Source: Pseudooceanicola sp. HF7 (GTDB lineage: Bacteria; Pseudomonadota; Alphaproteobacteria; Rhodobacterales; Rhodobacteraceae). Taken from it: a stretch of 64,000 nt of DNA. The stretch is taken from NCBI RefSeq assembly GCF_011806405.1, contig NZ_JAATOW010000010.1:1-64000 (forward strand), written 5' to 3'. The notes under the pieces are model-generated. The model did no database searches. It saw only the letters and a program-made list of their open reading frames with translations, and was not told the DNA's origin. The translations under genes were made by a program, and so were the position numbers. Shown here one piece after another: positions 52,874 through 62,001 of the stretch. Within the stretch, counting starts at the first letter, position 1, and each line of letters starts with the position of its first letter.

Positions 52874-55735
52874 TCAGCTCTCCTCCCTTGTCTGGCGGAC
52901 CCTGTCGGATGGATCGTAATCCATCGGCTCGGTGTTGACGGTCTCTCCGGCGTGGCGGGCGATCCGCGACAGGCTGTAGAGCATCAGCATGACGGCCCCC
53001 AGCACGGTCAGGAAGACTCCCAGGTCGAAGGCCATGGCCGAGGCCAGCTCGAATTCCTCGATCGGATCCCAGTGGACGTAGCCGAATGTGCTGGTCAGGA
53101 ACGGCAGCCCCCAGAGGAAGGCGGCACAGCCCGTCAGCCCGGCGATCACGACACCGAAGCCGATCATGGCATGGTATTCGATCCGCTGGCGTGCCTGGGT
53201 CCAGGCAAAGCCCGAGGCCATGTATTGCATCAGAAGCGCGATGGCGATGACCAGACCGGCCACGAAGCCGCCACCCGGTTCATTGTGCCCGCGCAGGAAG
53301 ATGTAGACGCCCACCATGGTGGCGATGGGCAGCATGAGCCGCGTGCTCACAACCATCATCAGCGGGTGGCGATCGCGCGACAGGTCATCGGAAAAGTCCA
53401 TGTTGCGCAGGCGCTTGCCCGCGGGACCGGACAGAAGCGCCTCCATCAGGGCAAAGATGATCAGCCCGGCGATACCCAGCACGATGATCTCCCCGTAGGT
53501 ATCGTAGCCACGGAAGTCGACCAGGACAACGTTGACAACGTTGTGGCCGCCGCCGCCCTTGTAGGAATTGGCCAGGAAGTAATCAGAGATGGTGTCGATG
53601 TCGCGCCGCATGAAGGCATAGGACAGCAGACCGACGCCCGCACCGGCCCCGATGGCAATCACCCCGTCACGCACACGGCGGAACATGCCGCTTTCGATGG
53701 GCGTATCCTTGGGCATGTAGTGCAGCGCCAGCAGAAGCAGCATGATCGTCACCGTCTCGACCGAGATCTGGGTCAGCGCCAGGTCAGGTGCAGAGAGGTA
53801 GACGAAGGCGGCAGAGACCATCAGCCCGATGATCCCGATCACCACCAGGGCCCGGAAGCGCTGGCGATGCAGCAGCACGACCGAGAGCGTGCCGGCGATC
53901 AGCAGAAGCCAACCAACGGCTGCCATCGGCGGGATCGGCAGGTTCGGGCGATTCACCTGCGCCATGCCGCCCCCCTGCCAGGCCGCGAAGCCAAGCAGGA
54001 CCGTCGCGAAGACGAAGATCGCCAGGTAGCGGGTCATCGCGCCGTTGTGCAGTCCTTCGGTGATGCGCCGGGCCAGGGCCGCGATGCTTTCGACGAGGCC
54101 GTCGAAGATCACCTTTGCCTCCGGGCGCGGCAGCGCGGCCCAGCCCCGGCTGAGCGGAGAGTAAAGCGCCAGCACGATCAGGCCGCCCACGACGGCGGTG
54201 AGGGACATGTAAAGCGCCGGCGTCAGCCCGTGCCAGATTGCCAGGTGGGTATGGATGCTTGCACCGGTGACGGCACTTGCAGCAACGTCCACGATGGGTT
54301 CGGCGACGAAGGGGAACAGCCCGATCACCATGACCAGCACCACCAGCAGCGCGGGCGAGGCCCACATGCCGAAGCCCGGATCATGGGGCTTGTGGGGGTA
54401 GTCGTCCCGCACCGGCCCGAAGAAGACATGTGCGATGAAGCGGAAGGAATAGGCCGCCGAGAGCAGGGCGCCCAGGGTGGCCGCGATCGGCACCAGGTAC
54501 TGGTTGCCCGCCCAGACCGTATGCGCGGCTTCTTCCAGCATCAATTCCTTGGTCAGGAAGCCGTTTGTCAGCGGGATCCCGGCCATGGACAGCGCCGCCA
54601 GCGAGGCGATCACGAAGGTCACGGGCATCAGCGTGCGCAGCCCGCCAAGGCGGCGAATGTCGCGCGTGTGTGCCTCGTGGTCGATGATCCCCGCGCTCAT
54701 GAAAAGCGCGGCCTTGAAGGTCAGGTGAACGATGATGTGGAACACCGCCGCCGTTGCCGCGGCCTCCGTGCCGAGGCCCAACAGGAAGGTCAGGAAGCCC
54801 AGGTGACTGACGGTGGAAAAGGCCAAAAGCGATTTCAGATCGTTGCGGAAAATGGCGATGCAGGCGGCCATGACCATGGTGAACAGGCCGACGGAGGCGA
54901 CAATGTAGAACCAAGCCTCGGTTCCCGAAAGGACCGGCCACATGCGGGCCATCAGGAAGATCCCCGCCTTCACCATGGTGGCGGAGTGCAGGTAGGCCGA
55001 AACCGGCGTCGGCGCGGCCATGGCATGGGGCAGCCAGAAGTGGAACGGGAACTGCGCGGACTTGGTGAAAGCGCCCAGAAGGATCAGGATCAGCGCCGGC
55101 ATGTACCAGTCAGAGGACCGGATCAGCTCACCTTGCTGCAGGATATCGGTCAGGTTGTAGCTGCCCACGATATTGCCAAGGATTAACATGCCACCGATCA
55201 TCGCCAGCCCGCCTGCACCCGTCACGGCCAATGCCATGCGCGCGCCCTGACGACCTTCGGGAAGGTGCTTCCAATAGCCGATCAGCAGGAAGGAGGAGAG
55301 CGAGGTGAGCTCCCAGAAGATCAGCAAAAGCAGGATGTTATCCGACAGGACGATGCCCAGCATCGCACCCTGGAAGAGCAGCAGGTAGGTGTAGAACTGC
55401 CCCATCGGATCTTCGCCAGACAGGTAGAACCGCGCATAGAGGATGATCAGCAGCCCGACGCCCAGGATCATGCAGGCAAAGAGAAAGCCCAGCCCGTCCA
55501 GGAAGAAACTGGCCGAAAGGCCCAGTTGCGGCAGCCAGTCGATCTGCGTCTGCACCACCCCGCCCGAGAAAACGGTGGGAGCATGGACCAGCAGGATGGC
55601 CAGCGCCAGAGCGGGCGGCACTGCCGCGAATGTCGCGCAGGCATTTCGCCCCGCCCGGATCATCACGCCTGGGATGAGAGCGCCGATAAACGGCAGCAGC
55701 GCGATGATCAGCAGTAGGTTTCCCCCGTCGTTCAT
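52874..55735 (-). CDS. mrpA: Mrp Na+/H+ antiporter subunit A with fused subunit B
   Basis: 953-residue protein: NuoL-like part with proton-channel motifs (WELTSLSSFLLIGYW, QFPFHFWLPHAMAAPTPVSAYL abbreviated by its key lysine-free FHFWLPHA core) in the first half, then the MrpA-specific and MrpB-like C-terminal domains (GHNEPGGGFVAGL). The A-B fusion is usual in proteobacteria. First gene of mrpACDEFG. The complex exports Na+ for pH and salt tolerance, as expected in a marine organism. Confidence 0.92.
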   Translation of the reverse strand: MNDGGNLLLIIALLPFIGALIPGVMIRAGRNACATFAAVPPALALAILLVHAPTVFSGGVVQTQIDWLPQLGLSASFFLDGLGFLFACMILGVGLLIILYARFYLSGEDPMGQFYTYLLLFQGAMLGIVLSDNILLLLIFWELTSLSSFLLIGYWKHLPEGRQGARMALAVTGAGGLAMIGGMLILGNIVGSYNLTDILQQGELIRSSDWYMPALILILLGAFTKSAQFPFHFWLPHAMAAPTPVSAYLHSATMVKAGIFLMARMWPVLSGTEAWFYIVASVGLFTMVMAACIAIFRNDLKSLLAFSTVSHLGFLTFLLGLGTEAAATAAVFHIIVHLTFKAALFMSAGIIDHEAHTRDIRRLGGLRTLMPVTFVIASLAALSMAGIPLTNGFLTKELMLEEAAHTVWAGNQYLVPIAATLGALLSAAYSFRFIAHVFFGPVRDDYPHKPHDPGFGMWASPALLVVLVMVIGLFPFVAEPIVDVAASAVTGASIHTHLAIWHGLTPALYMSLTAVVGGLIVLALYSPLSRGWAALPRPEAKVIFDGLVESIAALARRITEGLHNGAMTRYLAIFVFATVLLGFAAWQGGGMAQVNRPNLPIPPMAAVGWLLLIAGTLSVVLLHRQRFRALVVIGIIGLMVSAAFVYLSAPDLALTQISVETVTIMLLLLALHYMPKDTPIESGMFRRVRDGVIAIGAGAGVGLLSYAFMRRDIDTISDYFLANSYKGGGGHNVVNVVLVDFRGYDTYGEIIVLGIAGLIIFALMEALLSGPAGKRLRNMDFSDDLSRDRHPLMMVVSTRLMLPIATMVGVYIFLRGHNEPGGGFVAGLVIAIALLMQYMASGFAWTQARQRIEYHAMIGFGVVIAGLTGCAAFLWGLPFLTSTFGYVHWDPIEEFELASAMAFDLGVFLTVLGAVMLMLYSLSRIARHAGETVNTEPMDYDPSDRVRQTREES

Positions 55736-55995
55736 TGCCTCGCCTTTTTTGAGATCATTCTTTGGTTACCGTTGATACCAAGCGGGGGGTGGTGGGCAAG
55801 AGTACGCTGGTGCTTTTTTGCCCCCTTTTCGGTCAGGAAACCCTTGTTACGCGACTACCCCGCGGAATTGTGATCGCGCAGTGATGTCGGACAGGAATTC
55901 CGCATGTCGGAAGGCTTCTCGTATCCACCTCGCCGCTGTTCTTCGAGGGCCCACGGACAGCCCTTCGGAAAGGCCATGCGCCCCGCTTGCCCGGC

Positions 55996-57021
55996 CTATT
56001 GCCCCCGGGCCTGGCGCAGGGTCTCAACCGGGTTGCAGCCGTACTTGCGCCGGTAATCCGCCGTAAGCCGACCAAGGTGGCTGAAGCCCCAGCGGGTGGC
56101 AGCCTCGGTCACCGTGGTTTCAGGTGTCGGGTTGGACAGATCCGCCCATAACTTTTGCAGGCGGAAATCGCGCAGGCGCTCCATCGGGGACATGTTGCGG
56201 TGCGTACGGAAGGTGACCTGCAGTGTCCGGCTGGAGGTCCCGGCCGCCTGGGCGATATCGGCAAGGCTCAGGGGCTCGCCCAGGTTCGCCTCCATGAAAC
56301 GTTCGGCCTGGCGGATGATGCGGGGGCTGGGACCCCTGCCCGTCTCGCCGTGTCGCGACAGGTTGGATGGCAGGGTTTCCAGCAGGCCCAGGATCAGCGT
56401 GCGCTCCAGTTCTCTCGACAGCAGGCTCGCATCGCCGATTACCACATGACCCATGTCGGCTTCGCGGCTGATGTGGAAGATGAGCTCCAGCAGATCGCGC
56501 CCCGTGCCTTGGCGCAGGTCGGTCGGCCCCCTGAAGCGCAGGGCGGACTCGCCTGGCAGTCCGAAATGCGCCCGGGCGAGGGACGTGATAAATGCCCGGT
56601 CCAGCTGCAGCATTATCTGCGCGCAGCCATCGCTCCAGATCATCGAGGTTTCCACATCCGGGTTGAGCACCGCCCCGCTCCCGCCGCCGATGACATAGTG
56701 ATCCGCCCCGTTCGTTACGGAGGCAAAGCCGCGCAACGGTACCTGCAGCAGGTAAAAGGACTCCAGCGCCCCCGGCACGATCTGTGCCTTCGCGCCATAG
56801 GTCATGAAGTTAACCGAAAGCTGCGCGCCATCCAGCCGGTTGTGGGTCACGCGCATGGGATCCCGTCCGATACGCTCCAGCCGATGATCGCAATATACCC
56901 GGGAGACCCGGTCGCGTGCCTCGTCCAGCTCCCCAGTCACGAATAGCGGATGCGCGGACAGGGGCGTTGCCGCCTGGGCCGGGTTGGCCCTTTGGGGAAA
57001 GGGGTTCGCAAGCTGTGTCAC
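55996..57021 (-). CDS. AraC-family transcriptional regulator
   Basis: 341 residues: an N-terminal ligand-binding domain (about 20-210) and a C-terminal AraC double helix-turn-helix (about 235-335; SLADIAQAAGTSSRTLQVTF, WGFSHLGRLTADYRRKYG). Divergent from the SDR/monooxygenase operon and therefore its likely regulator, probably sensing the aromatic substrate. Confidence 0.88.
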   Translation of the reverse strand: MTQLANPFPQRANPAQAATPLSAHPLFVTGELDEARDRVSRVYCDHRLERIGRDPMRVTHNRLDGAQLSVNFMTYGAKAQIVPGALESFYLLQVPLRGFASVTNGADHYVIGGGSGAVLNPDVETSMIWSDGCAQIMLQLDRAFITSLARAHFGLPGESALRFRGPTDLRQGTGRDLLELIFHISREADMGHVVIGDASLLSRELERTLILGLLETLPSNLSRHGETGRGPSPRIIRQAERFMEANLGEPLSLADIAQAAGTSSRTLQVTFRTHRNMSPMERLRDFRLQKLWADLSNPTPETTVTEAATRWGFSHLGRLTADYRRKYGCNPVETLRQARGQ

Positions 57022-57089
57022 AGATGAATGTTATTCCTGAAATACATTTCTGCGCAATCCGGATGATCGCTGCGGCAAGCGGATAGCGC

Positions 57090-57135
57090 GCGCTTCGAAG
57101 CGCCCTGCATGATTGCTGATCATGAAAAACAGCAA
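57090..57135. promoter_or_regulatory. Inverted repeats in the araC-SDR divergent region
   Basis: A perfect 14-bp palindrome GCGCTTCGAAGCGC (57090-57103) and a second inverted repeat TTGCTG/CAGCAA (57113-57118 with 57130-57135) lie just upstream of the SDR start. They are candidate sites for the AraC regulator or for promoter control. Confidence 0.45.
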
Positions 57136-57150
57136 CACAGGGCAAGGTAA

Positions 57151-57924
57151 ATGCGTGGATTGACGGACAAGGTGGCCATCGTTCCGGGTGGCTCGACCAA
57201 GATCGGAGCGGCTGTCGTTGCGGCGTTCCGGTCCCATGGGGTGCGGGTTGTCGTCGCCGATATCGATGATTCCGGCAAGGCGCTGGAGGGGGATGGCGTC
57301 ACCTTCATCAAGGCGGACCTGCGATTGGACGCAGACGTGCAGGCCATGGTTGCCACAGCGGTGGACACTTACGGGCGGCTCGATTTTCTGGTGAACGTGG
57401 CCGCGACCTACCTGGACAACGGCGCCGAAAGCACCCGCGCCGAATGGCTTGAGGCGCTGGACGTGAACCTTGTCGGTTCCGTCATGCTGATGCAGGCGGC
57501 GCGCAAGGAACTGGCCCGGACCAAGGGGGCGATCGTCAACTTCGGCTCCATCTCTGCCCGCGTCGCGCAGACTGGGCGCTGGCTTTACCCGGTCAGCAAG
57601 GCCGCGATCCTGCAGTTGACCCGCAACCAGGCCATGGACCTTGCGCCGGATGGGATCCGCGTCAACGCGGTATCGCCCGGCTGGACCTGGTCCAACATCA
57701 TGGACGAGCTGAGCAAGGGCGACCGCGAGAAAACCGACAAGGTCGGCGCGGATTTCCACCTGTTCGCCCGTGTGGGCGATCCCGAGGAAGTCGCCAGTGC
57801 CATCATGTTCCTCTGCTCGGACGAGGCAAGCTTTGTCACCGGCACCGATCTTCGGGTGGACGGCGGCTACACCGCGATGGGTCCGGAACAGGCCGTTCCG
57901 GCCATCCCGCGGCTGATCGACTGA
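57151..57924 (+). CDS. SDR-family oxidoreductase of the monooxygenase operon
   Basis: 257 residues with cofactor region GGSTKIGAA, VNVAA, YPVSK catalytic pair and C-terminal RVDGGYTAMG. In indole-degradation clusters of the iif/ind type an SDR gene also accompanies the monooxygenase, where it acts on the oxygenated indole. The start follows AAGG. Confidence 0.85.
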   Translation: MRGLTDKVAIVPGGSTKIGAAVVAAFRSHGVRVVVADIDDSGKALEGDGVTFIKADLRLDADVQAMVATAVDTYGRLDFLVNVAATYLDNGAESTRAEWLEALDVNLVGSVMLMQAARKELARTKGAIVNFGSISARVAQTGRWLYPVSKAAILQLTRNQAMDLAPDGIRVNAVSPGWTWSNIMDELSKGDREKTDKVGADFHLFARVGDPEEVASAIMFLCSDEASFVTGTDLRVDGGYTAMGPEQAVPAIPRLID

Positions 57925-57954
57925 AACCAGAATAAAAGACAGGGAGACAAGACA

Positions 57955-59184
57955 ATGAAAAAGATCACCATTATCGGCGGTGGCCAATCCGGCCTGCAAC
58001 TGGCCATCGGCCTTCTGCAAAACGGCTACGAGGTCACCGTGATCCAGGACCGCACTGGTGAAGAGATCGCCGCCGGTCGCGTACTGTCATCGCAGTGCCA
58101 GTTTGATGCGGCGCTAAACACCGAGCGGCGTCTGGGGTTGTCCTTCTGGGAAGACAGCTGCCCGCCGGTCGAAGGGATCTCCTTCACCGTGCCGGCACCG
58201 GACGGGCCCGGCAAGGCCATTGGATGGGCCGCGCGCCTTGATGCCCGGGCCATGTCCGTGGATCAGCGCGTGAAGATGCCCCGCTGGCTGGCGGAGTTCG
58301 AGACCCTGGGCGGCAAGCTTGTCATTGCCTCCGCCGATATCGCGATGCTGGAGGCCGAGGCGCGCAAATCCGACCTTGTCATCGTAGCCTCGGGCAAGGG
58401 TGAGATCGGCAAGCTCTTCGAGCGCGACGCCGAAAAGAGCATGTTCGACGCGCCTCAGCGGGCGCTTGCCCTGACCTATGTCCACGGGATGACACCGCGT
58501 CCGGACTATTCTGCCGTGTCCTTCAACCTGATCCCCGGTGTTGGCGAATACTTCGTCTTCCCTGCGCTGACCACGACCGGCCCTTGCGAGATCATGGTCT
58601 TCGAAGGGCATCCCGGCGGCCCGATGGATTGCTGGAAGGACGCAAAGACCGCCGCAGACCACCTGGCCATGTCCAAGGACATCCTGAACACCTTCCTGCC
58701 CTGGGAGGCCGAGCGCTGCCGCAACATCGAGCTGACTGATGAGAACGGTCGCCTGGCGGGGCGCTTTGCGCCAACGGTGCGCAAGCCCATCGGCGTGCTC
58801 CCCTCGGGTGCGAAGGTGCTGGGGCTGGGCGATACCGTCTGCCTGAACGATCCGATTACGGGCCAGGGCGCGAACAACGCGGCGAAGGCGGCGGATATCT
58901 ACCTGGATGCGATCTTGGCACAGGGCGACAAACCCTTCGATGCGACCTTCATGCAGGGCGCCTTTGATCGCTACTGGGCCTATGCGGAATGGGTCGTGCG
59001 CTGGACGAACATGATGCTTCTGCCGCCGCCGCCCTTCGTGCTGGACATCATGGGGGCGGCACAGGTTCTGCCCGGCCTTGCCCCGCGCATCGCCAATGGC
59101 TTCGACGATCCGCGCGACTTCTTCCCCTGGTTCGCGGAAGAGGCGGCGGCAAAGGCCTACATGTCAGAGCTGGAAGCCGCATGA
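57955..59184 (+). CDS. Styrene/indole monooxygenase-type FAD monooxygenase (StyA/IifC-like)
   Basis: Two-component flavoprotein monooxygenase oxygenase subunit of 409 residues. The FAD motif IIGGGQSGLQLAIGLLQNGY is at the N-terminus and the StyA-type sequence LGLGDTVCLNDPITGQGANN in the second half. These enzymes epoxidise styrene or indole using FADH2 supplied by a separate reductase, encoded immediately downstream. Gene order AraC, SDR, StyA-like, reductase resembles indole-oxidation clusters more than styrene operons (no isomerase or aldehyde dehydrogenase here). Confidence 0.85.
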   Translation: MKKITIIGGGQSGLQLAIGLLQNGYEVTVIQDRTGEEIAAGRVLSSQCQFDAALNTERRLGLSFWEDSCPPVEGISFTVPAPDGPGKAIGWAARLDARAMSVDQRVKMPRWLAEFETLGGKLVIASADIAMLEAEARKSDLVIVASGKGEIGKLFERDAEKSMFDAPQRALALTYVHGMTPRPDYSAVSFNLIPGVGEYFVFPALTTTGPCEIMVFEGHPGGPMDCWKDAKTAADHLAMSKDILNTFLPWEAERCRNIELTDENGRLAGRFAPTVRKPIGVLPSGAKVLGLGDTVCLNDPITGQGANNAAKAADIYLDAILAQGDKPFDATFMQGAFDRYWAYAEWVVRWTNMMLLPPPPFVLDIMGAAQVLPGLAPRIANGFDDPRDFFPWFAEEAAAKAYMSELEAA

Positions 59185-59675
59185 TGCCGGTCGATAGAGA
59201 TGCGTTCCGCCAGGCGATGGGGCTGTTCCCCGGTGCCGTCACGCTGATCACCACGGGCCGAGGCGAAGGCCGCCGGGGGATCACCGCCACCGCCGTCTGC
59301 TCGGTCACGGACACGCCACCCACCCTGCTGGCCTGCGTGAACCGCAAGACGGGCACCTGCGCGGAAATCCTGAAAAGCGGTCACTTCTCCGTCCAGCTTT
59401 TGGGCGCCGACCAGACAGAGATCGCGCTGACCTTCGCCGGGGCAAAGGGCCAGGCGGGCGCGGAAAAGTTCGACTCCGCGCTTTGGTCCGAATGTTCGCT
59501 GGGCCTGCCAAGGGTCGATGGCGCGCTAGCCTCTCTCTCCTGTGTCGTGGAAAACACGATGCAGTCGGGCAGCCACCAGGTCTTCTTCGGTCGGATCGAA
59601 GGTATCCATGCCGGGGCGGGTGAAGCGCTGATCTATGCCCAGTCCCGCTTCCGCAGACTTGAAGCGGTGGCCTGA
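59181..59675 (+). CDS. Flavin reductase, StyB/IifD-like
   Basis: 164-residue NADH:flavin reductase of the HpaC/StyB family (FRQAMGLFPGAVTLITT, ITATAVCSVTDTPPTLLACVN). It supplies reduced flavin to the monooxygenase. Start ATG at 59181 overlaps the monooxygenase stop (ATGA); a second ATG follows at 59184. Confidence 0.88.
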   Translation: MMPVDRDAFRQAMGLFPGAVTLITTGRGEGRRGITATAVCSVTDTPPTLLACVNRKTGTCAEILKSGHFSVQLLGADQTEIALTFAGAKGQAGAEKFDSALWSECSLGLPRVDGALASLSCVVENTMQSGSHQVFFGRIEGIHAGAGEALIYAQSRFRRLEAVA

Positions 59676-59692
59676 CTCCCCGCCTGACAAGG

Positions 59693-59726
59693 AATGGGCG
59701 CTTTCGTCAGATCGAAAGCGCCCATT
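59693..59726. terminator. Bidirectional terminator
   Basis: AATGGGCGCTTTCG (59693-59706) and CGAAAGCGCCCATT (59713-59726) form a perfect 14-bp stem with a 6-base loop between two convergent genes. Only short T or A runs follow. Confidence 0.75.
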
Positions 59727-59763
59727 TCACATCAAGGAAAGGCGGCGAGCTTGCGTAGGGACT

Positions 59764-60999
59764 TCACGAAAGCTGCGCCCCGGGGCTGAGGGCCTCATGA
59801 AGTGGGCTTTCTTGACCCGCCATGGCATCTGCCAGAAGGGTTCCGGTGGTGGGGCCAAGCGTGAAGCCCTGATGACCGTGGCCGAAATTGGCCCAAAGGC
59901 CGGGCTGACCCGGCAGGGCGCCAACCATGGGCAGCATCCCCGGCAGGCAAGGGCGTGTGCCGTACCATTGCGGTTCTTCCAGCCGCGGGCCCAGTTCAAT
60001 AAGTGCATCGACCGCCGCTTCGGCCCGGGAAATCTGGCGAGGCGCCGAAGGGGAATCCTGTGCCACGAGCGCCGCGCCGCTGGTCATGCGCAGCCCTGCG
60101 CGCATGTTCGACAGGACGACGCCGTTGGCAAGGTCAAGGAAAGGGCGCTTCGGGCGCAGGGGGGCGTCATAATGGGCGTGGTAGCCGCGCTTCAGGATCA
60201 TCGGCACCCGCAGACCGAAGCGGCGCAGGTACGTGCCGGTCCAGGGACCAAGACACAAGACCACCTGCTGCGCCGTGACGGTCCCGTCCGGCTCATCGAT
60301 GCTCCAGCCGTCCGTCCCGCGTTGAAGGGTTTCGGCATCGGCTGTCAGGATCTCTCCGCCGCGCTTCTGGAACAGCCGTGCATAGGCCTGGGTCAGGCCA
60401 CCGGGGTCCGAGACGCTCCAACTGTCGGAGTAATGAATGACGCCCGCCGGGGTAAGGCGCAGGGAGGGCTCCTCTGCCCGCCAGACGGCCCCGTCCAGCA
60501 AGCGAGAGGTAACGCCATGATCGCTGCGCAACCGGTCCGCTTCCGCCGCCGCCGCATCAAGGGTGGCTTGGTCGCGGCAGAGGATGGCCAAGCCGTCCCG
60601 GCTGACCAATTTCTCTGATCCGGAGGCGGTGATCAGGGGCTGGTGGTCCTCCGTCGCGCGGCGGGTCAGCTGGCTGTAGCTGGCAGAGATCGCGCGATGT
60701 CGAGCCGGGGCAGACGCCCGGTAATAGCGCCAAAGGGCCGGCGCCATACGCCGCACACCATTGATCGAAAAGGTCAGGTCGTTGCTGAGCCCAAGCCCGA
60801 AACGCATCAGGGTCGCCAGATCACGCGGCATGGCATAGGGCTCTGCCGCTTCGACCTGGATGATGCCCGCATTGCCATGGCTGGTTTCCAGGCCCGGAGC
60901 GCGGCGGTCTGCCAGGATGACCTGGTGGCCGTGCGCCTGCAGCGCCAGCGCGGTAGAAACGCCAACCATGCCAGCGCCAAGAACAAGGACGTCGGACAT
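59764..60999 (-). CDS. DadA-type FAD-dependent D-amino-acid dehydrogenase-like protein (3)
   Basis: 411-residue DAO-family flavoprotein with LVLGAGMVGVSTALALQAHG at the N-terminus and the DadA-like C-terminal NFGHGHQGFTLGPTTG. It oxidises a D-amino acid or secondary amine and passes electrons to quinones. I start at 60999 (MSDVLVLG), after AAAGGCGG. It is clearly a separate branch from the two opine-oxidase-like proteins and has no IclR box. Confidence 0.82.
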   Translation of the reverse strand: MSDVLVLGAGMVGVSTALALQAHGHQVILADRRAPGLETSHGNAGIIQVEAAEPYAMPRDLATLMRFGLGLSNDLTFSINGVRRMAPALWRYYRASAPARHRAISASYSQLTRRATEDHQPLITASGSEKLVSRDGLAILCRDQATLDAAAAEADRLRSDHGVTSRLLDGAVWRAEEPSLRLTPAGVIHYSDSWSVSDPGGLTQAYARLFQKRGGEILTADAETLQRGTDGWSIDEPDGTVTAQQVVLCLGPWTGTYLRRFGLRVPMILKRGYHAHYDAPLRPKRPFLDLANGVVLSNMRAGLRMTSGAALVAQDSPSAPRQISRAEAAVDALIELGPRLEEPQWYGTRPCLPGMLPMVGALPGQPGLWANFGHGHQGFTLGPTTGTLLADAMAGQESPLHEALSPGAQLS

Positions 61000-61512
61000 C
61001 TGCCCGCCTTTCGGATGTTTCTCCAGGGACTTTGCCCGGTTGAAAGCGCACGGCTGTGCGGTCTTGGAGGCCAAGACGTCGCGCGCCGGAAGCGCCCTGC
61101 CCCGCTGACACTCACCCGGTATTCCATCCCGGTCAATAGAAGGTGCCGCCTTGCCAGTAGCCAGCAGCGTGCGCCTGGCGTTCTTTCAGAGACCGACGAC
61201 TGAAAGACGGCAGGAATACTTCAAGCTGACGCAATCCGTGGTCCAATCACACCTACCGCAATCAGAGGTCTGCTCCCGGAATTTCATTCATGTTTGAAGA
61301 TAATTCTCGCGTCTTGGATACACCATTTGCTCGGCTGACGTCCGGCCGTTGATCGTCAGATGCGTCGCGTATGCGGCCTGCCTGCGCCAAAATGTGCCAT
61401 TGGATGTGCCGTCAGGCGCGATGATTTTACTTGAAGTATAAAATACTTTGTGGGAGGGTTGCTTGACCTTGCCAGGCAGGGCCACAGACCCTCAATTTCT
61501 CGGGAGGAAATC
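61000..61512. other. Intergenic region with a promoter palindrome
   Basis: About 510 bases between the divergent DadA-like and cupin genes. The only clear signal is the 15-bp inverted repeat at 61434. No gene recognised. Confidence 0.45.
61434..61448 (+). promoter_or_regulatory. Inverted repeat AAGTAT-AAA-ATACTT upstream of the cupin operon
   Basis: Perfect 6-bp inverted repeat with a 3-base spacer, rich in A+T, overlapping a TATAAAAT-like stretch, 64 bp upstream of the cupin start. GntR-type regulators use operators of this style, but no such gene is in the window. Confidence 0.5.
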
Positions 61513-61938
61513 ATGACCGATAAGGTTGTTCCAGTTGTCACCCGCGGCGCCGAGCTTGGCGACAACACGCTGCAATCCGGCGAATGCGTCCGGAAATCCG
61601 GCGTCAGCCCGCAACACACCCCCGCCACCAAGATCTGGTTCGGCCGTGTCAGCAATGAACCGGGCCACCGCTCGCCGCCTCACCACCATGAGGAATGCGA
61701 AACCGGCGGCTACGTGCTGAAAGGCCACGGCCGGATCTACTTCGGCGAAGACTACAAGGAATACATCGACATGTTCGAGGGCGACTTCGTCTTCGTGCCG
61801 CCCTACATGCCCCATGTCGAAGTCAACATGTCCACCACGGAAGAGCTGGTATGGCTGACCTGCCGCACTCCGGACAACCTTGTGACCAATCTGCCGGACG
61901 TTCCCGACGAAGCGCTTGAAGGCTACCGCCGCGCGTGA
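61513..61938 (+). CDS. Cupin-domain protein
   Basis: 141-residue single-domain cupin. Motif 1 is visible as GHRSPPHHHEECETGGYVLKG (three His and a Glu for metal binding), motif 2 around FEGDFVFVPPYMPHVEVN. Small cupins like this act as isomerases, dioxygenases or sensor proteins; I cannot say which. ATG at 61513 follows GGGAGGAAATC. First of three genes on this strand. Confidence 0.8.
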   Translation: MTDKVVPVVTRGAELGDNTLQSGECVRKSGVSPQHTPATKIWFGRVSNEPGHRSPPHHHEECETGGYVLKGHGRIYFGEDYKEYIDMFEGDFVFVPPYMPHVEVNMSTTEELVWLTCRTPDNLVTNLPDVPDEALEGYRRA

Positions 61939-61951
61939 GTTGTATGACGTG

Positions 61952-61975
61952 AGCGGGTGGGGCCTGTGCCCCGCC
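61952..61975 (+). other. Intercistronic hairpin
   Basis: CGGGTGGGGC (61952-61961) and GCCCCGCCCG (61966-61975) form a 10-bp stem with one G-U pair between the cupin and FAH-family genes. No T-run, so it may slow decay of the cupin message rather than end transcription. Confidence 0.5.
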
Positions 61976-62001
61976 CGTCTACGGCAAGAAAGGAAGACAT
62001 C

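Noticed and set aside
57955-59184. Calling the monooxygenase styA
   Set aside because: The neighbouring genes lack styrene-oxide isomerase and phenylacetaldehyde dehydrogenase, so the symbol would imply a pathway that is not visible.
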